DNA of 64,000 nt from Daedaleopsis sinensis (Eukaryota > Basidiomycota > Agaricomycetes > Polyporales > Polyporaceae): the NCBI GenBank assembly GCA_033807695.1, contig CM066306.1, positions 2,790,001-2,854,000 of the forward strand, in the 5' to 3' direction. The notes beneath the pieces are model-generated. The model ran no database searches and was not told the origin of the DNA. It saw nothing but the letters and a program-made list of their open reading frames with translations. The translations under genes and the position numbers were made by a program. The first letter of the stretch is position 1, and each line of letters begins with the position of its first letter. Of this stretch, positions 1 to 13,268 are shown one piece after another.

Positions 1-3000
1 CGGTTGAGCTTCTTGCGGATAGTGTCGAGCTCCGCCGTCCGCGAGTTCGCGAGGGAACGCAGCTCCTCGACGATCGCACGCTCATCAGCCAGCTCGGCTT
101 GCGTGCGTTTGAGCGATTGTTGCAGCTATGGGACAACGCTCAATGTCAGAGAAAGAATAGCGTGTAGTAGTAACAGCACTCACCGTCTCCTTGTCCTCTT
201 GGAGTGAGCGAAGGTCCTCCTCGGAGGCCGCACCTCCAGAGGACATCGCCTTGGCCTGCGCGAGCTGTTGCTTGAGCTCGGCGACCTCTTCCTGGAGCCG
301 CGCGTTGGCCTTAGGGACTAACTCGCTGATCTTGTCCGCCGAGTTGCTCGCCGCGGTCGCTGCCAAGCTCTCGAGGTTCTGGCCACGAGCCGCGTCCTCA
401 ATAGCAATTTTGGACGCTCACACAAACCACTCACCGCAATCTCGGTCCTGAGCGTCTCGATCTCCGCCCGCGCATTCTCGAGCGCGACGCTGTTCTCCCG
501 GAACGCCTCCTCGAGCTCCTCGAAGCGCATCGTCGCCTTCTCCTCCGCCTTGCGCACGCGCTCGACCTCCTGCTTGCCCTCCGCAAGCTCCTTGCGCGTC
601 GCCTCGTCGCGCTCCTTGTAGCGCTTGATGCGCTCCCGCGCGGCGAGCATGTCGCTCTCGTTTGCCGCGCGCATGTCCTCGAGGTCGTCTTCGAGCTTCG
701 CGAGCTTGTTCTGCAGGTGCTGCACCTGCTCCCGCAGCGTCTCGTTGTCGATCTCCGCCGCAGACGCCGCCTGCCGCGCGAGCTCCCCGGGCGAGACGGG
801 CCGCGCCTGCGCGCGCAGCTTCTCCTCGAGCTCGATGATCCGGTCTTCGAGTTCGTACCGCCGGGTGTCTGCGGCGCTGAGGCGCTCCTCGTACAGCGCG
901 ATGGTTTCCTACCGTCGCCCCCAATTTCAATGTCTGAAACCCCAGCATAGAGAGGAACACAAGACCCACCTGGCCAGCTCGCCGCAGCTCGTCTACCTGG
1001 GCCCCAAGCTCTCTCCGCTCCTCCTCAAGCTCTGCCGACACCTTCTGCACGCGAGCCTCCAGGAGCGCGATCTCCGCGTTCTTCGCTTTCAGCACCGAGT
1101 TGATCTCGCTCTGCTCGCCCTCGCGCACCTCGACGGCCTCCTTCAGCTGCACGACGAGCGCCTCCTTGTCCGCGAGCTTGCTCTGCGCGTCCCGCAGCCG
1201 CGCCTCGCCCTCGTTGCGCACCTTCTCGAGCTCGTGTGTCGCCTGCTCCGCCGCGCGCTGCAGCGCCTCGATCTGCGTGTCGCGCTCGCTGAGCACGCGC
1301 TCGGACGAGCGGGAGGCGGTCTCGAGCTCGGTGACGCGCGCGGCGGCCCGGTCGCGCTCAGCGACGAGGGACTCGATGCGCGAGGACGCCTCGCGCTCTG
1401 AACCGTCCGACTTTGTGCGCAGCCGCCTGTTCTCGTCCTCCGCGGCGTCGAGGCGCGCTTGGAGGCGCTCGACCTTGCTCGTGAGTTCCGTAACCTGCGC
1501 GGAGTCGATGTTCGACACTCTCGAGTCTGAGCGCGGGCTGGACGGGGGCTTTGCGGACATGAGCCCAGAGATGCGGTCCTGGATCGCCTTCGCGCTCATC
1601 TCCAGATCCGAGAACGCAGACAGGGGCGCGTCTACTGGGGTCTGCGGACCATTGAGAGACACCGAACGGCTGGAAACCGTTGTGGCTGAAGGAGAAGGCG
1701 GAGGCGGCATGGCAACCGCGCTGGGTAACCTCGCACGAGGGGTATTACTGAAGGAAGGACGTGTTTTCGACGGAGTGGTTGAGGTTGGCAGTCCCATGCC
1801 GAGGCCTATTCTAGCAGAGCCCAAGGCTTTAGGTGTGTTGAAAGGAGAGCCCGATATATTCCTGGTAGGTGAGGATAGTTGTCGGGCTGGTTGCACAGGG
1901 GAACCGAAGCCAGTAGATCTTGTGGGACTCGCGGAGCCAGCGCCTCGGACGGGACTATTTGGGGTCTTGGCGAGCTGTTTTGCGGTCATACCTACATATT
2001 TCGCAGCTCGAGAACCGGGGGTGATGTTCGAGGGAACATTTACGTTGCGTGCTGGTGTTGCGAGCGTTCGTGTAGTTGTCGTCGTCGCTGATGGTCGCGG
2101 GCGCGCGGATGGAGTCTGAAGGCCAGGTGTCTTGCGTCCTGCAGAGGCGGCGGGTGTTACTCGTCCATTGCCAAAAGATGGGGTTACACGTCCGTTAGAT
2201 ATCGAAGGCGTTTTCCGCCCATTACCGAGACCAGTCATGGCGGAGGGTGTAACTCTGCCAGATGTTGAAAAGGAAGGTGTCATCCGTCCACTTCGCGTCG
2301 ATGCGACAGAAGAAGGGCGTGATAATGAATAGCTGGCGGTAGGCGCGGATAACTTTGTGGACGCCACGAATACACCACAATTTGGTGGACAGACAAAATA
2401 TTGTTTGCTATAGATCGCAATATTTAGCAACGCTTTCGGTGAATCAGGATACGAGGATGAATCAAGGTGTGAAAGCTCCCTGGGTCTATGCCGACCCTTT
2501 CCTTTCCAGTAGAGCAAGTGCTTTGACAGATGTCAGCGATTCGATAGTAATCAGAGAGGGCTCGACGGCTTCTGCACTAGACCTCCTGCTTCCAATCATT
2601 GTGAGTGGAAGGGGGAAGCACTGAGCTGAGAACTGCGAAGCATGATGCATCTCTAGTTGCGATCCACGAGGTCCATTCCTGATCTATGCCTCAATGTAAT
2701 CGACCAACCGTATCTCCATGCAGAATGGAGCGCGAGGACGCGTCGAAAACGACGTGACAACAGCGGAGGTGGACTCACCCGGCAACACTCCCATTATTCT
2801 TGCCCTTCCCAGCGAAACCGCCACTGAGTTCAACGCCGGCCCACATCCCAGGCTTCCCGTCGATCTCCCCAAGAAACTTCAGGGTGCCCTCAAACCCGAG
2901 ACTCTCTATGCGGACTTGATCACCGACTTCGAACCCTCGGCCGGCGCGGCTGACGCTCCGCGCAAACACGTCCGATGTTCTGCTAGGAGGACGCGCCGCC

Positions 3001-3362
3001 GTCGTCTTCGCTACAGGAGTACGCCCTACGCTCACTGCAGACGAGGAAGACGCGGACGAGGATGGTCGGACGCCAGCATGGAGAGAGAGAGAACTGTTGA
3101 AAGACGAGGAAGAGGATGGGGAGAGCTGCGAGGACGCGTATGAGATGTCGCTCGCGCGCAGTCCACGGTGTTGGGCGGGGTCGTTCGCGCGGATGGCCTC
3201 CTGGAACGTGCGGGCGGCATAGTCATCGTCCTGGTTGGAGATAGAGGGCCGTTGGCCGGCAGAGGAGGAGGATCTGGGCCTGAAACCGGGAGTAGGGATT
3301 CCAGTGATCTTGCCTGGAGTGGGGATGCCTGACATGCGACCTTTACCTGGGGTGACGGACAT
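1..3362 (-). CDS. CLIP-170/Bik1/Tip1-type CAP-Gly microtubule plus-end protein (3' end beyond window)
   Basis: The protein should bind growing microtubule plus ends through a CAP-Gly domain and dimerise through a long coiled coil. Probable exons are 3362-2779, 2407-970, 910-435, 396-184 and 125 to past base 1; frame is kept across each junction. Exon 1 starts with a Ser/Pro/Gly-rich basic segment and then the CAP-Gly core (GDQVRIESLGFEGTLKFLG, then MWAGVEL). The domain is split by an intron after GKNNGSVAG and finishes in exon 2 as YFVCPPNCGVF. A Ser/Thr/Pro-rich basic linker carries repeated 'GRVTPS/GRKTP' motifs. It is followed by an unbroken Glu/Arg/Leu coiled coil from about base 1500 to the window edge. 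Whether C-terminal zinc knuckles exist cannot be seen. The start ATG precedes a GKGRMSGIPTPG segment. The gene is divergent from bL34m, with 331 bp between starts. Confidence 0.88.
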
Positions 3363-3693
3363 GACGGGACATGGAAGAACGGGGAGGTAGCTGACAAGCG
3401 AGAGACAGGCTAGTTATTAGTATTCTAGCAGAGGGCACAGAGAGAGAGAGACAGAATGAGCTGCGTTCCTCAATTCAACTGCTCTAACCCTTGCCCAATC
3501 AGGACCCTCCCCGGGGTCTGTGGCAGTATCCAGGGTCCTCCTTGCCTCTTTTGGGCGCTACCCTCCTCCTCCGAGCTGTCCTCTCCAGTCACGGTCCGGC
3601 GAGTCTCTTAGGCAGCGACTCCAGAGCTGTAAGTAGCATCGGGTTTAGAACAGCATCATCTCAACTGAACACTCCAAGTGCAGCGCAGACAGC

Positions 3694-4074
3694 ATGCCCC
3701 GTATCCCGCCCTCGCTCGCCAGGTTGCTCTCGCGTCCGCCGGTCCTCCCTGCCGCTGTATCACGAGCTGCGTCCACCTCCTTCGCGTCCTCAACCGTCCC
3801 CCTCCGACCCATCCTTCCCTCAACACTTCCGACATCCTCGCTCCTACGTGCACTGCCATCACTGCTGTCGCGCTTCAACCTTGCGCCATCACTAGTCTCG
3901 CCGGTCTCGTCGCCGCTTCTGCAGGTGCGGCATAATACGAAGGGCCAGGAGTACCAGCCATCGCAGCGGAAGAGGAAACGCAAGCACGGGTTCCTCACGC
4001 GCAAACGGAGCGTGAACGGGCGGAAGATGCTGGCGCGGAGAAGGGCCAAGGGCAGGCTGTTCCTCTCGCACTGA
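3694..4074 (+). CDS. MRPL34: Mitochondrial large-subunit ribosomal protein bL34m
   Basis: Single-exon gene of 126 residues. The last 45 residues are a typical bL34 protein: [18 protein letters not shown], then [14 protein letters not shown] and a short SH end. This small, very basic protein sits in the mitochondrial large ribosomal subunit. The first 75 or so residues are rich in Ser, Arg, Leu, Pro and Ala with almost no acidic residues, as expected of a cleavable mitochondrial targeting sequence. The ATG at 3694 begins [16 protein letters not shown] and is the first ATG of the frame. The neighbours are CLIP-170 (divergent) and the CLASP-like gene (convergent). Confidence 0.93.
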   Translation: MPRIPPSLARLLSRPPVLPAAVSRAASTSFASSTVPLRPILPSTLPTSSLLRALPSLLSRFNLAPSLVSPVSSPLLQVRHNTKGQEYQPSQRKRKRKHGFLTRKRSVNGRKMLARRRAKGRLFLSH

Positions 4075-4271
4075 CATATGTGAGTAGTCGACTTTACAAC
4101 GCGTCGCATTGGTCATGCTGATTCTCTTCCAGGTTCCTGTGCATTTTAGACTGCACAACGCTGCATATCTGTCATAGATCAATCCCATTGCACTCGAACA
4201 CATTGTGTGCCCGATATCTCCACTCATACATACTGCTACAGTCCAACGTGCGTATAATCCTGAATTGAGTA

Positions 4272-4343
4272 CCGTTCGCGCGACGCGAACGGACAGTTAC
4301 ATATCACGCCGTTTGACGTTCAACTTGAATACTCGACGTCAAA
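4272..4343. repeat. Two inverted repeats between convergent genes
   Basis: A perfect 9-bp inverted repeat lies at 4272-4280 and 4284-4292 (CCGTTCGCG, 3-base spacer, CGCGAACGG). It is followed by an 8-bp inverted repeat at 4312-4319 and 4336-4343 (TTTGACGT/ACGTCAAA). Both lie between the stops of bL34m (4074) and the CLASP-like gene (4493). They could be RNA hairpins in overlapping 3' UTRs or palindromic protein-binding sites. The function is unknown. Confidence 0.45.
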
Positions 4344-4492
4344 ATGATAGCAAAAACGTGTGGCGAATGCCATGTATCATTATACTACTACATGACAACT
4401 TCAACAAAGCAGACACAGCAGAACAGATCGAACGTAACTCGTAAGCATGAACCCAAGGGATGGTCACCAAGGCAAACCACCCCCTCCAGACC

Positions 4493-7209
4493 TCATTGAT
4501 ACGCACGCACGCTCGCTCTCGCGAACAGCGGCTGGACCTTCGCCTGCACAGGCTCCACCCCCAACGCCTTCCCATCCGTGTCGGCCTCGTCCCCGTCCCC
4601 GAGCGCGAGCGCCATGCTGTCCTCCTCCTCGATCTCCATCATCGGCGGGAGCGGCGTCCCGCCGTGCATCGAGAGGAACCCGCGCTGGATGGACGCGACG
4701 AGCGCGGAGATGGGCGTCTGCTCGACCTCCATCCGCCGCTGTCGCCGCGGCTCGGGATTGGGGGTGTGCGGCTCTGGGATGGCGAGCGTATGTGGGGGGG
4801 CGAGGCCATGACCGTCGGAGTCGGAGGACGAGCCAGCAGAGCCTGGTCGCGAGGAAGGAAGCGGGATGTCGGCGGGGGAGGGAATGTCGTTGACGTTGAC
4901 GATGGGGCTGGGGACACGCTCGGGCTCTGCCAGCTCTGGCTCAGGCTCAGGCTCGGACTCCGACTCGGACCTTGACGTTGCCTCAGCCACATGCACGTCC
5001 TCTGCGGCGACAGGACTTTCAGCCTGTGGAGAATAGAAGCAGATTAATGCAGGAGGCGATGCCTCGCTCTCCGGCACTGCAACTGGGGCGACCTTGGGAG
5101 TCTCGGGGAGCGGGACTTCCGCAGGCGCGACCTCCTGCACGACCTCAGGCACGTCGGGCGAAGAGCGCGGCCTGCTCTGCACCTTCTGTGCGTCCTTCGT
5201 CGCGGCCTTTGCGGCCCCAGAGCCTGTCTTCGCGTGCATACGGTTCGTCTTGTCCCGCATCGTGACGGTCGACGCGGGGCGCGATGTATCTGTCGCCGCT
5301 GGCGTCTTCGAGGTCGTCCGCTCCCGCGTCGGAGCCCTCTCCTCGTTCTTCGAGCGTGGTCTCTCCGTCTCGCGGTGCGGCTGCGCCGTCTTCTCTCTGT
5401 CTTGTGTCTTCTCCCTGACTCTCTTCTCCTCCTTCTGCTCGACCTTCTCAGCCGTACGTGTCCTCGACCTGGACGCAGCCGTCTGCGACACAACAGCCGC
5501 TGCAGATGCCGTCCGGCCAAGTCTCGCAGTACCGGTGGTCGTGGTCCCCGCAGCAGCCCCAGGCCTGGACGCCGCGTTCACAGAAGATGCCAGTTTCTTG
5601 CGCCCCAGCTCCTCCTTGACGCGGGCCGCTGCCAGGGGAACAGCAGGCGTCGACCTGCTCGTAGAAATGACCCGCGGTCGGATCGGTCTGAACGCCGCCG
5701 CCCCCGCTGCCTTCCCTTTCGCATTCGAAGGCTCCTCCGCACTCGGCGCAGGCTCGGGCATGCGGAGCACACGGCGCGCGCCCCCGACGACGCGCTCCTT
5801 CTGCTCTCCCCCTAAGCCTAAGCCTAAGCCTAAGCCTTCGTCGGACCCGGATGGCTTCAAGTTGAACGGGCCCGGGCGGATAGGGCCCGTCCGCGCGGCC
5901 CCAGACGCGGCTGCCTGCGCCTCCGGGCGCATGACGCGCTGCGGGCCGGAGGGCGCGTGCGCGTGCGCGTGCGGCGGGAAGTGCAGCTCCGCGGCGGACA
6001 TCGGGCGCTGCGGGCCCGTGTCCGTGCGCGTGGGGATGAAGTCCGGGGGCGGCATGTCGACTTTCAGCCGTCTGGGTTCTTCTCGTGCGACGCGGCGGGG
6101 GGCGGGGTCGTGTGTGTGTGTGCTGGCGGGGGCGACGACTTCGGGGGTGGGCGCGCGGAGGGGGCGTTTGTGGGGGGCGGCTTGAGTGGTGGTATGGGAG
6201 GTGGTGGTATGGGAGGTGCTGTGCGATCGGACGTGTTTGGGTGGTTGTGCTGCTTCTGCTGTTCGGGTATCACTCTGTTGAGACCGCACAGATTGGGTAG
6301 AGTTTGGACGGGAGGATGGTTGGGAGCGGGGGGCGGCTGCGGCTGCGGCTGCGGCTGCAGGTCCCTTTAGGTCGAGGTATTTCCTCGTCCTCGGAGTAAG
6401 AGGGGCCGTGAAGCTATGGCAATTAACTTCAGCACGGGACCGAGTGCTGCGTACAGCAGACTAGCACGCACCTATGAAGCCTGCTCGGCAGTAGGATCTT
6501 GTAAGCTTCGAATATCTTCTTCCCAACCTTCCGCACGTCCGCGCTAGCATCGACAGCCGTGGAGCGGATGCAGGCCTCGATCTCCTTCGCTCGCTGCTCC
6601 TTCTCCAAATCGGGTGGATTGAAGGTGTTCATACACAGCATCAACGTCTCCGCGGATGCGAGCCGTAGCGAAATAGACTTGTCGTTGATGGACCCAGCAA
6701 CGTAGTGGATGATCATGGGCGCATGCGTGTGCTCTACGAACGCATGAATCGCTGCCTTGGCGCGGTTGATGAACACCTTGTTCGCCTTCGTGCAGAGGAT
6801 GAGGAGGGTGGGCATGTAGTGGGGGATGAGCGGCTCGAACGCGCTTCCGAGCACAGTCGCGGCATTGGTCACGAAGTCGGTCGCAGTACCAGATAGACGG
6901 GTGCGATCGGAGTTGAGAGCAGAGTTGATCGAGCGTGCGGAGGAGCGGAGGTTGGTGACAAGCTCTTGGGGGTAATTGTTGGCGTTGCCAGTGCAGAGCG
7001 CACTGAGACGAGTGATGGCGCGTGCTATTGAGTCCCATGTCTCCTCCGTCTCTGTAACAGACAAAGCATCTTGGACGGACGCTAGTTCGTCGTGGAGGTG
7101 GGAGAGGGTGAAACACTGGAGACATGGGTAGAAGCAGGCTGAGGATGGGAATGGTTACTGGATATGTGATACTCACCTCGATAGAAGTTAAAGGAGCTTT
7201 CGCAGGCAT
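4493..7209 (-). CDS. CLASP-type TOG-domain microtubule-associated protein
   Basis: CLASP family proteins bind tubulin and stabilise microtubules. Exon 1 is 7209-7177 (MPAKAPLTSIE). A 61-bp intron follows, then exon 2 from 7115 to about 6470, then a third exon to the stop at 4493. The joined N-terminus forms one HEAT/TOG-like array: LHDELASVQDAL, TWDSIARAITRLSAL, an ATDFVTNAATVLGSAFEPL helix pair, then DKSISLRLASAETL and SADVRKVGKKIFEAYKILLP. The remaining 640 or so residues are low-complexity and disordered: a polyalanine run, SR/TR-rich basic stretches, a GLGLGLGLG run coded by CCTAAG-type hexamers (5812-5838), and an acidic SESESEPEPEPELAEPE patch. Only one TOG domain is visible, fewer than in animal CLASP, so the protein could be a shortened Stu1/Cls1 or a CLASP-N-only paralogue. 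The gene is divergent from the hydroxyproline dehydratase gene (346 bp between starts). Confidence 0.78.
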
Positions 7210-7555
7210 GTACTGAGCGATGTAAGGTGTCTTGTGCGTGGACTAGACGACAATGACTTGATGTATGTGGGATATAAGTACCGTGTGTGGCAAGGAGACA
7301 GACAGATAGAGAGGGCTCAAAGTGACGGTCGAGACTGAGTTGTAGCCGGCGCTTCCGCATGGTTCATTACATCTATTATCCTGGACACGTGATCGCGGTG
7401 TCGCGTTAATATGTAGACGCCCATGATAGCTTCTGCGCCCAGGGCCTCCAAAAGCTGTAGAGATTGAATCGTGAGATGGGATTGCTCAGACGGCTAGCTA
7501 CGGTGTAAACTACAAATCGCAATCCTTAAGTCTCAGATCGACCTCCTGACCGGCC

Positions 7556-8874
7556 ATGGATGTGTACGGAGTACTACAGACACTTCAGCCCTCGGCGATC
7601 AAGACCGTGGATATGCATACTGGGGGAGAGGTGAGGCATATTCTCGTCGACATGGTATTTGGTGGGGTTCAAGCTGAAACGTCACAGCCAACAAGGGTAG
7701 TCGTACAAGGGTACCCAGCGTTGGAAGGCAGGACCCTACTAGAGAAAAGGGTGTATGCAAGAGAGCAGCTTGATCATCTCAGGCAGAGGTACGCCCTTAC
7801 TTCTACGCCTCCTTGACTGGCATACAGAGTCACGGGCCGCAGATTGATGCGGGAGCCTCGAGGACACAAGGAGATGTATGGTGCAATCATCGTTCCGGAG
7901 ACGGAGAAGACAGCCGCAGGAGAAGCTGACGTCGGCGTGCTCTTCTGTCACAACGGTGAGAGACCACTCTGACCTCCGAGGAAGGACGATCACCAGCAGG
8001 TTGAACAGAGGGTTACTCGACGATGTGCGGCCACGCAACGATTGCGCTTGGGCGGTTCCTCATAGACACGCATGACACCTCCGTATTCCCCCGGCGCAAG
8101 CAAGTACCATTCGACGAGGCCAAGGGCGAGAGCAAGCTGCGTCTGCACGCACCTTGCGGGGTAGTGGACGTGACAGTCCCCAGTATCCGAGAAGGAGAGT
8201 CGATACGCTCCGACCCTGATCGGGAGGTACAGTTTGTGAGCGTGCGGAGTTTCGCTGCGGCGGTCGATCTGGTGGTGGAGGTGCCCGAGGAACTGCAGTG
8301 GCCAAAGCTTCGCAACACCGCAAAACACGCCGTGAAGGTGGACCTGGCGTACGGCGGCGCGTTCTATGTAATCGTACAAGAGAAGGAGCTCGGCTTCGAA
8401 CGCGTCCGAGACGGTCAAGTGGACTTGAAACGTCTAGACGACGCGACAGCGGTGGTGAAGCAGCTGGTGGGCTCCAGGAAGGAGCTATTCAGCGGACATG
8501 GGCTTGATGAAGATCTAGAGTACCTGTACGGGGTGATTGTCGTGGACGAGGGCGAGGGCCGGGCGGGGCTCGGAGGGCTGGACGAGGGGAGGCTGGGCGT
8601 ATGTTTCTTTGCAGATCAGCAGGTGGACAGGTCGCCCACAGGGTCTGGAGTATCCGCGCGAGTTGCGCTCGCGCGTGCCAAAGGGCTGCTGGGCGAGGGA
8701 GAGCGGGTGCGATTCGACTCGCCGCTGTCTGCGCGTCCGGGCGGCGAGGCGGGGGCGTTCGTTGGGAGCGGGGCTGGGGCCGAGCGTGTGCGCGTCGAGG
8801 GCAGAGCCTTCTACACCGGCGCCTGTGCGTTTGTGGTGGAGGACAGTTTCGCGAGCCGCGGTTTCGTGCTGTGA
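7556..8874 (+). CDS. trans-3-hydroxy-L-proline dehydratase (proline racemase family)
   Basis: Three exons, 7556-7788, 7828-7955 and 8009-8874, give 408 residues. The proline racemase fold is clear: KTVDMHTGGE near the N-terminus, the first catalytic motif YSTMCGHATIALGR with Cys127, and the second motif DRSPTGSGVSARVALA with Thr331. True racemases have Cys at both places. A Cys/Thr pair is the signature of enzymes that remove water from trans-3-hydroxy-L-proline to give delta-1-pyrroline-2-carboxylate, a step in hydroxyproline catabolism. The introns are 39 and 53 bp and restore the frame exactly. No signal peptide is seen, so the enzyme is probably cytosolic. Substrate is inferred from the Cys/Thr pair; 4-hydroxyproline epimerase is less likely. 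Confidence 0.88.
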
Positions 8875-9013
8875 CGTATGCTCGAAAGCGATGATGTCAT
8901 TGTGTACGCCCTACATATATCCCCCCGAACCATCGAGACCGCCCCAACCACGTCGTCTTGGACCTGCACTGTGATCGCCCCTTGGTTTTCACTCGCTATC
9001 GCTCTCTCCAATC

Positions 9014-9967
9014 ATGTCGTACGCCTCCGTTGCTGCTCACAACGCCCCTCCTCTGTCTGAACAGGTATTTCTTCTTCAGACATCCCCCGCCTTGGGAAGG
9101 CCCTAACCTCCTCTACCAGCCTCGTCCGGACCAAGGACTCCTCACGACCGAGCCCCCAAGCGCAAATAACATCGCAGATGATGCTGCCAAACTCAACATC
9201 GTAGCTTCGGATTTCAAGCAACATCCTGCGACAACCACTTCCATCAAGGATATACCCTCTGACAAGTCTGGTGCACCTAGCAAGCGTCGTCGGTATGCCG
9301 ACGAGGTCGAGGAAGAGGGCCTCTACCTCTGGAACCTCGCCAAACAGTACCTGCTTCATCCTGCTGTCTTTGGAGGTCTCTTGGGTATTGGTGAGCACAT
9401 TCACTCGCATCGTGTGACCTGTATTGACCTTCCCTTTAGTGAACATTGGCTTGGTTTCGGGTACCGCATACGCCTTCTACACTAAGCCCCATCTCCGCCG
9501 CGATACTCGCGCTATCGCCTCTGCGGTTGCTGGCACCCTCACCATCCTGGGTGCAGAGGGCTTTGCCGCCGAGAAGTACCGCGAGACTCCCCGTGGTCAG
9601 CGTGAGGCCCAAAAGGCGAAGAAGGAAGGCGCGATAATTTATCGTAACATGCGCGAGCAAGTTCTTCGGCCTGGTGTCTTGGGTGGATTGCTTGGTGTCC
9701 GTGAGTTGCCAACACTCCTGCCACTCTCCGCGTAAGCTAACTTGTACGACCAGTGAATGCCGGTGTCCTCGGGGCTGTCGGATATTTCTCCTACACCAAC
9801 TGGGACAGACCGTCTTGGGACAGGCGCATTGTGTCTGCAGTCTCAGTCGGCCTCCTTACCCTTTGGACTGGAGAGGGGTGAGTCACGCCTTTCTCCGATT
9901 GCCCTTGCATAACTGATCACATTATGCTAGTTACGTCGCGGAGCGCTACCGCACTACTCGCCATTAA
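9014..9967 (+). CDS. OM14-like multi-pass membrane protein with two internal repeats
   Basis: Five exons: 9014-9064, 9120-9390, 9440-9700, 9754-9877 and 9931-9967. The protein starts MSYASVAAHNAPPLSEQ and has a polar N-terminal region. Two matching units of about 70 residues follow, each with a GVLGGLLG-type start, two hydrophobic segments and an AxxGxAAERY-type end. Unit 1 runs from AVFGGLLGIVNIGLVSG to EGFAAEKY; unit 2 runs from GVLGGLLGVLNAGVLGA to EGYVAERYRTTRH. This layout fits OM14-type proteins of the fungal mitochondrial outer membrane, which have three or so membrane spans and help dock ribosomes. That assignment rests on architecture and is not certain. Introns 2 and 3 fall at the same place in the two units, in the same phase. 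Confidence 0.68.
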
Positions 9968-11318
9968 GGAATGACTCTTCATGACCATTCTCAACCTGAC
10001 GGACTTCATTGAGCTCACTGCAGTGTACTGGATTGTTAGTTTATTTGTCTATGATTACACGTACGTTTACTCAGGTACCAAGGAGGACGAGAGCCTCATT
10101 GACCTCCGCATGCGCCGGCATACATCAAGCAGGGCATGTGACTTGAATGAACATACTTACCCAGTGCAGATACTGCAGCTAGGTTTATGTGTGTCCTCTT
10201 GTCGTATATGTACTTCTTTAGCTATCGGGGTTCGGGTCAGGGTTGGTCGGGAATTGCTATATATGGCGCGGATGTTGAGGATGTAAGTTCAGCGGCATTT
10301 TCCATTTGCGTATTCACCGGTCACCGTTTGCTCCTACTTACCATCACCGTCGTCTCGCATTGGGAAGCCCTGCTCTTCGCTGCTTCGAGTCCCATGGCTT
10401 TACGTCCCAGCATCGTTTCTACCGACTACCGGCGGCCCTGGAAGCCATTGACTTTGGGAAAGCCAGACCGGCGCATCTACCATAGCCGTGGTCATGCTCG
10501 CACGAGTTACGGGCCCTTCTCCCATGGAATCTCGAACGAGTCCGTCCCCCTCCGGGAACTAGAGGCTGGTTTACAAACCTATTCTCTTCTTTGGCTTCTC
10601 TAGCAGCTTCTAGCAGTCCCACACACGGTGTCTAATGATTTCCTGTCCCTTGCGTCGGATCTCGTCAGCCAGTCACCTTCGAGCTTTTACCCTCCTTCTG
10701 GGACTCGGATCACTGGACAATCTCATGAGGATCTCGGACGCGATCTTCTGTGTCACGAACGTGCTGGAAGATGTGGAAGCTCGTTACAGCTCCTACGAAG
10801 GCTCCTTGTGTACGGTGCGTAGCTCACTGGTTTCCAGCAACAACTTCATCGGCATCTGATCTGTTCGTTCTAAAGCACCAGCCACGTTTTGTGGTTATGT
10901 AACAACGGAAAAGGTAGTTCGTCGCTGAATCCATCTATACACAGACATCCATGCCCTGTTGTAATTGCTCACATGCTGCCAAGTAGCCGGTGAAGGACAA
11001 TGAGCTATACATAATGCATAGCAGACAGGTTGGACCCATTTTTTCTCGGGTCAACTGTCTGGGATTAATTCCCTTAGTGCCGTTCGCATGATTCACTACC
11101 GTAATAGTTGCCCATGCACATGTCAGTACGGTTTTTTCTCCGTGGTAACCCTTTTGCTGACCCGCCCCTGCTCGGCATTCCCTCGTCGGTCATCTCGACG
11201 CGGCGCAGTGCGTACCGCCGCGTCTCTACCCGCCCTGCGCGAGAACACGTTCCATGCTCCTGCGAGAATGTGTCGGCGACCCGGATGAGCGAGGTCAGCG
11301 TGGCCCTAGGCATCCTCG
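9968..11318. other. Intergenic region with no supportable gene
   Basis: Small open frames occur on both strands (for example plus-strand 10187-10603 and 10635-10859). None has a recognisable motif, a coherent splice pattern or a good start context. The last 300 bases are the upstream region of the manganese peroxidase gene. I could not find clear metal-response elements there by eye. Confidence 0.5.
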
Positions 11319-11325
11319 TATAAAA
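11319..11325 (+). promoter_or_regulatory. TATA box of the manganese peroxidase gene
   Basis: The sequence TATAAAA followed by AGGG lies 98 bp upstream of the peroxidase ATG. A pyrimidine-rich stretch and the CTCAACGGTCAACATG start context follow. Strongly expressed secreted oxidases of wood-decay fungi commonly have such a TATA element. Confidence 0.75.
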
Positions 11326-11422
11326 AGGGTGCTGCACGCCGCCCAAACTTCAGCACTCCACTCAGAGTCTCTCAACACCGCTTCTCGAGCCAGCTTTCAG
11401 CACTTCCTCCTCAACGGTCAAC

Positions 11423-13268
<1,846 letters not shown>

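Noticed and set aside
1100..2119. Long plus-strand ORF opposite CLIP-170
   Set aside because: It is the complement of the coiled-coil coding sequence. The high GC content of the minus-strand gene keeps the opposite frame open.
5812..5838. Telomere-like repeat (CCTAAG)n
   Set aside because: It lies inside the CLASP-like coding frame, codes a Gly-Leu run on the minus strand and has only about four units. It is a coding microsatellite.
10187..10603. Possible plus-strand gene of 138 residues
   Set aside because: It has no recognisable domain, no good start context and equally long frames on the other strand.
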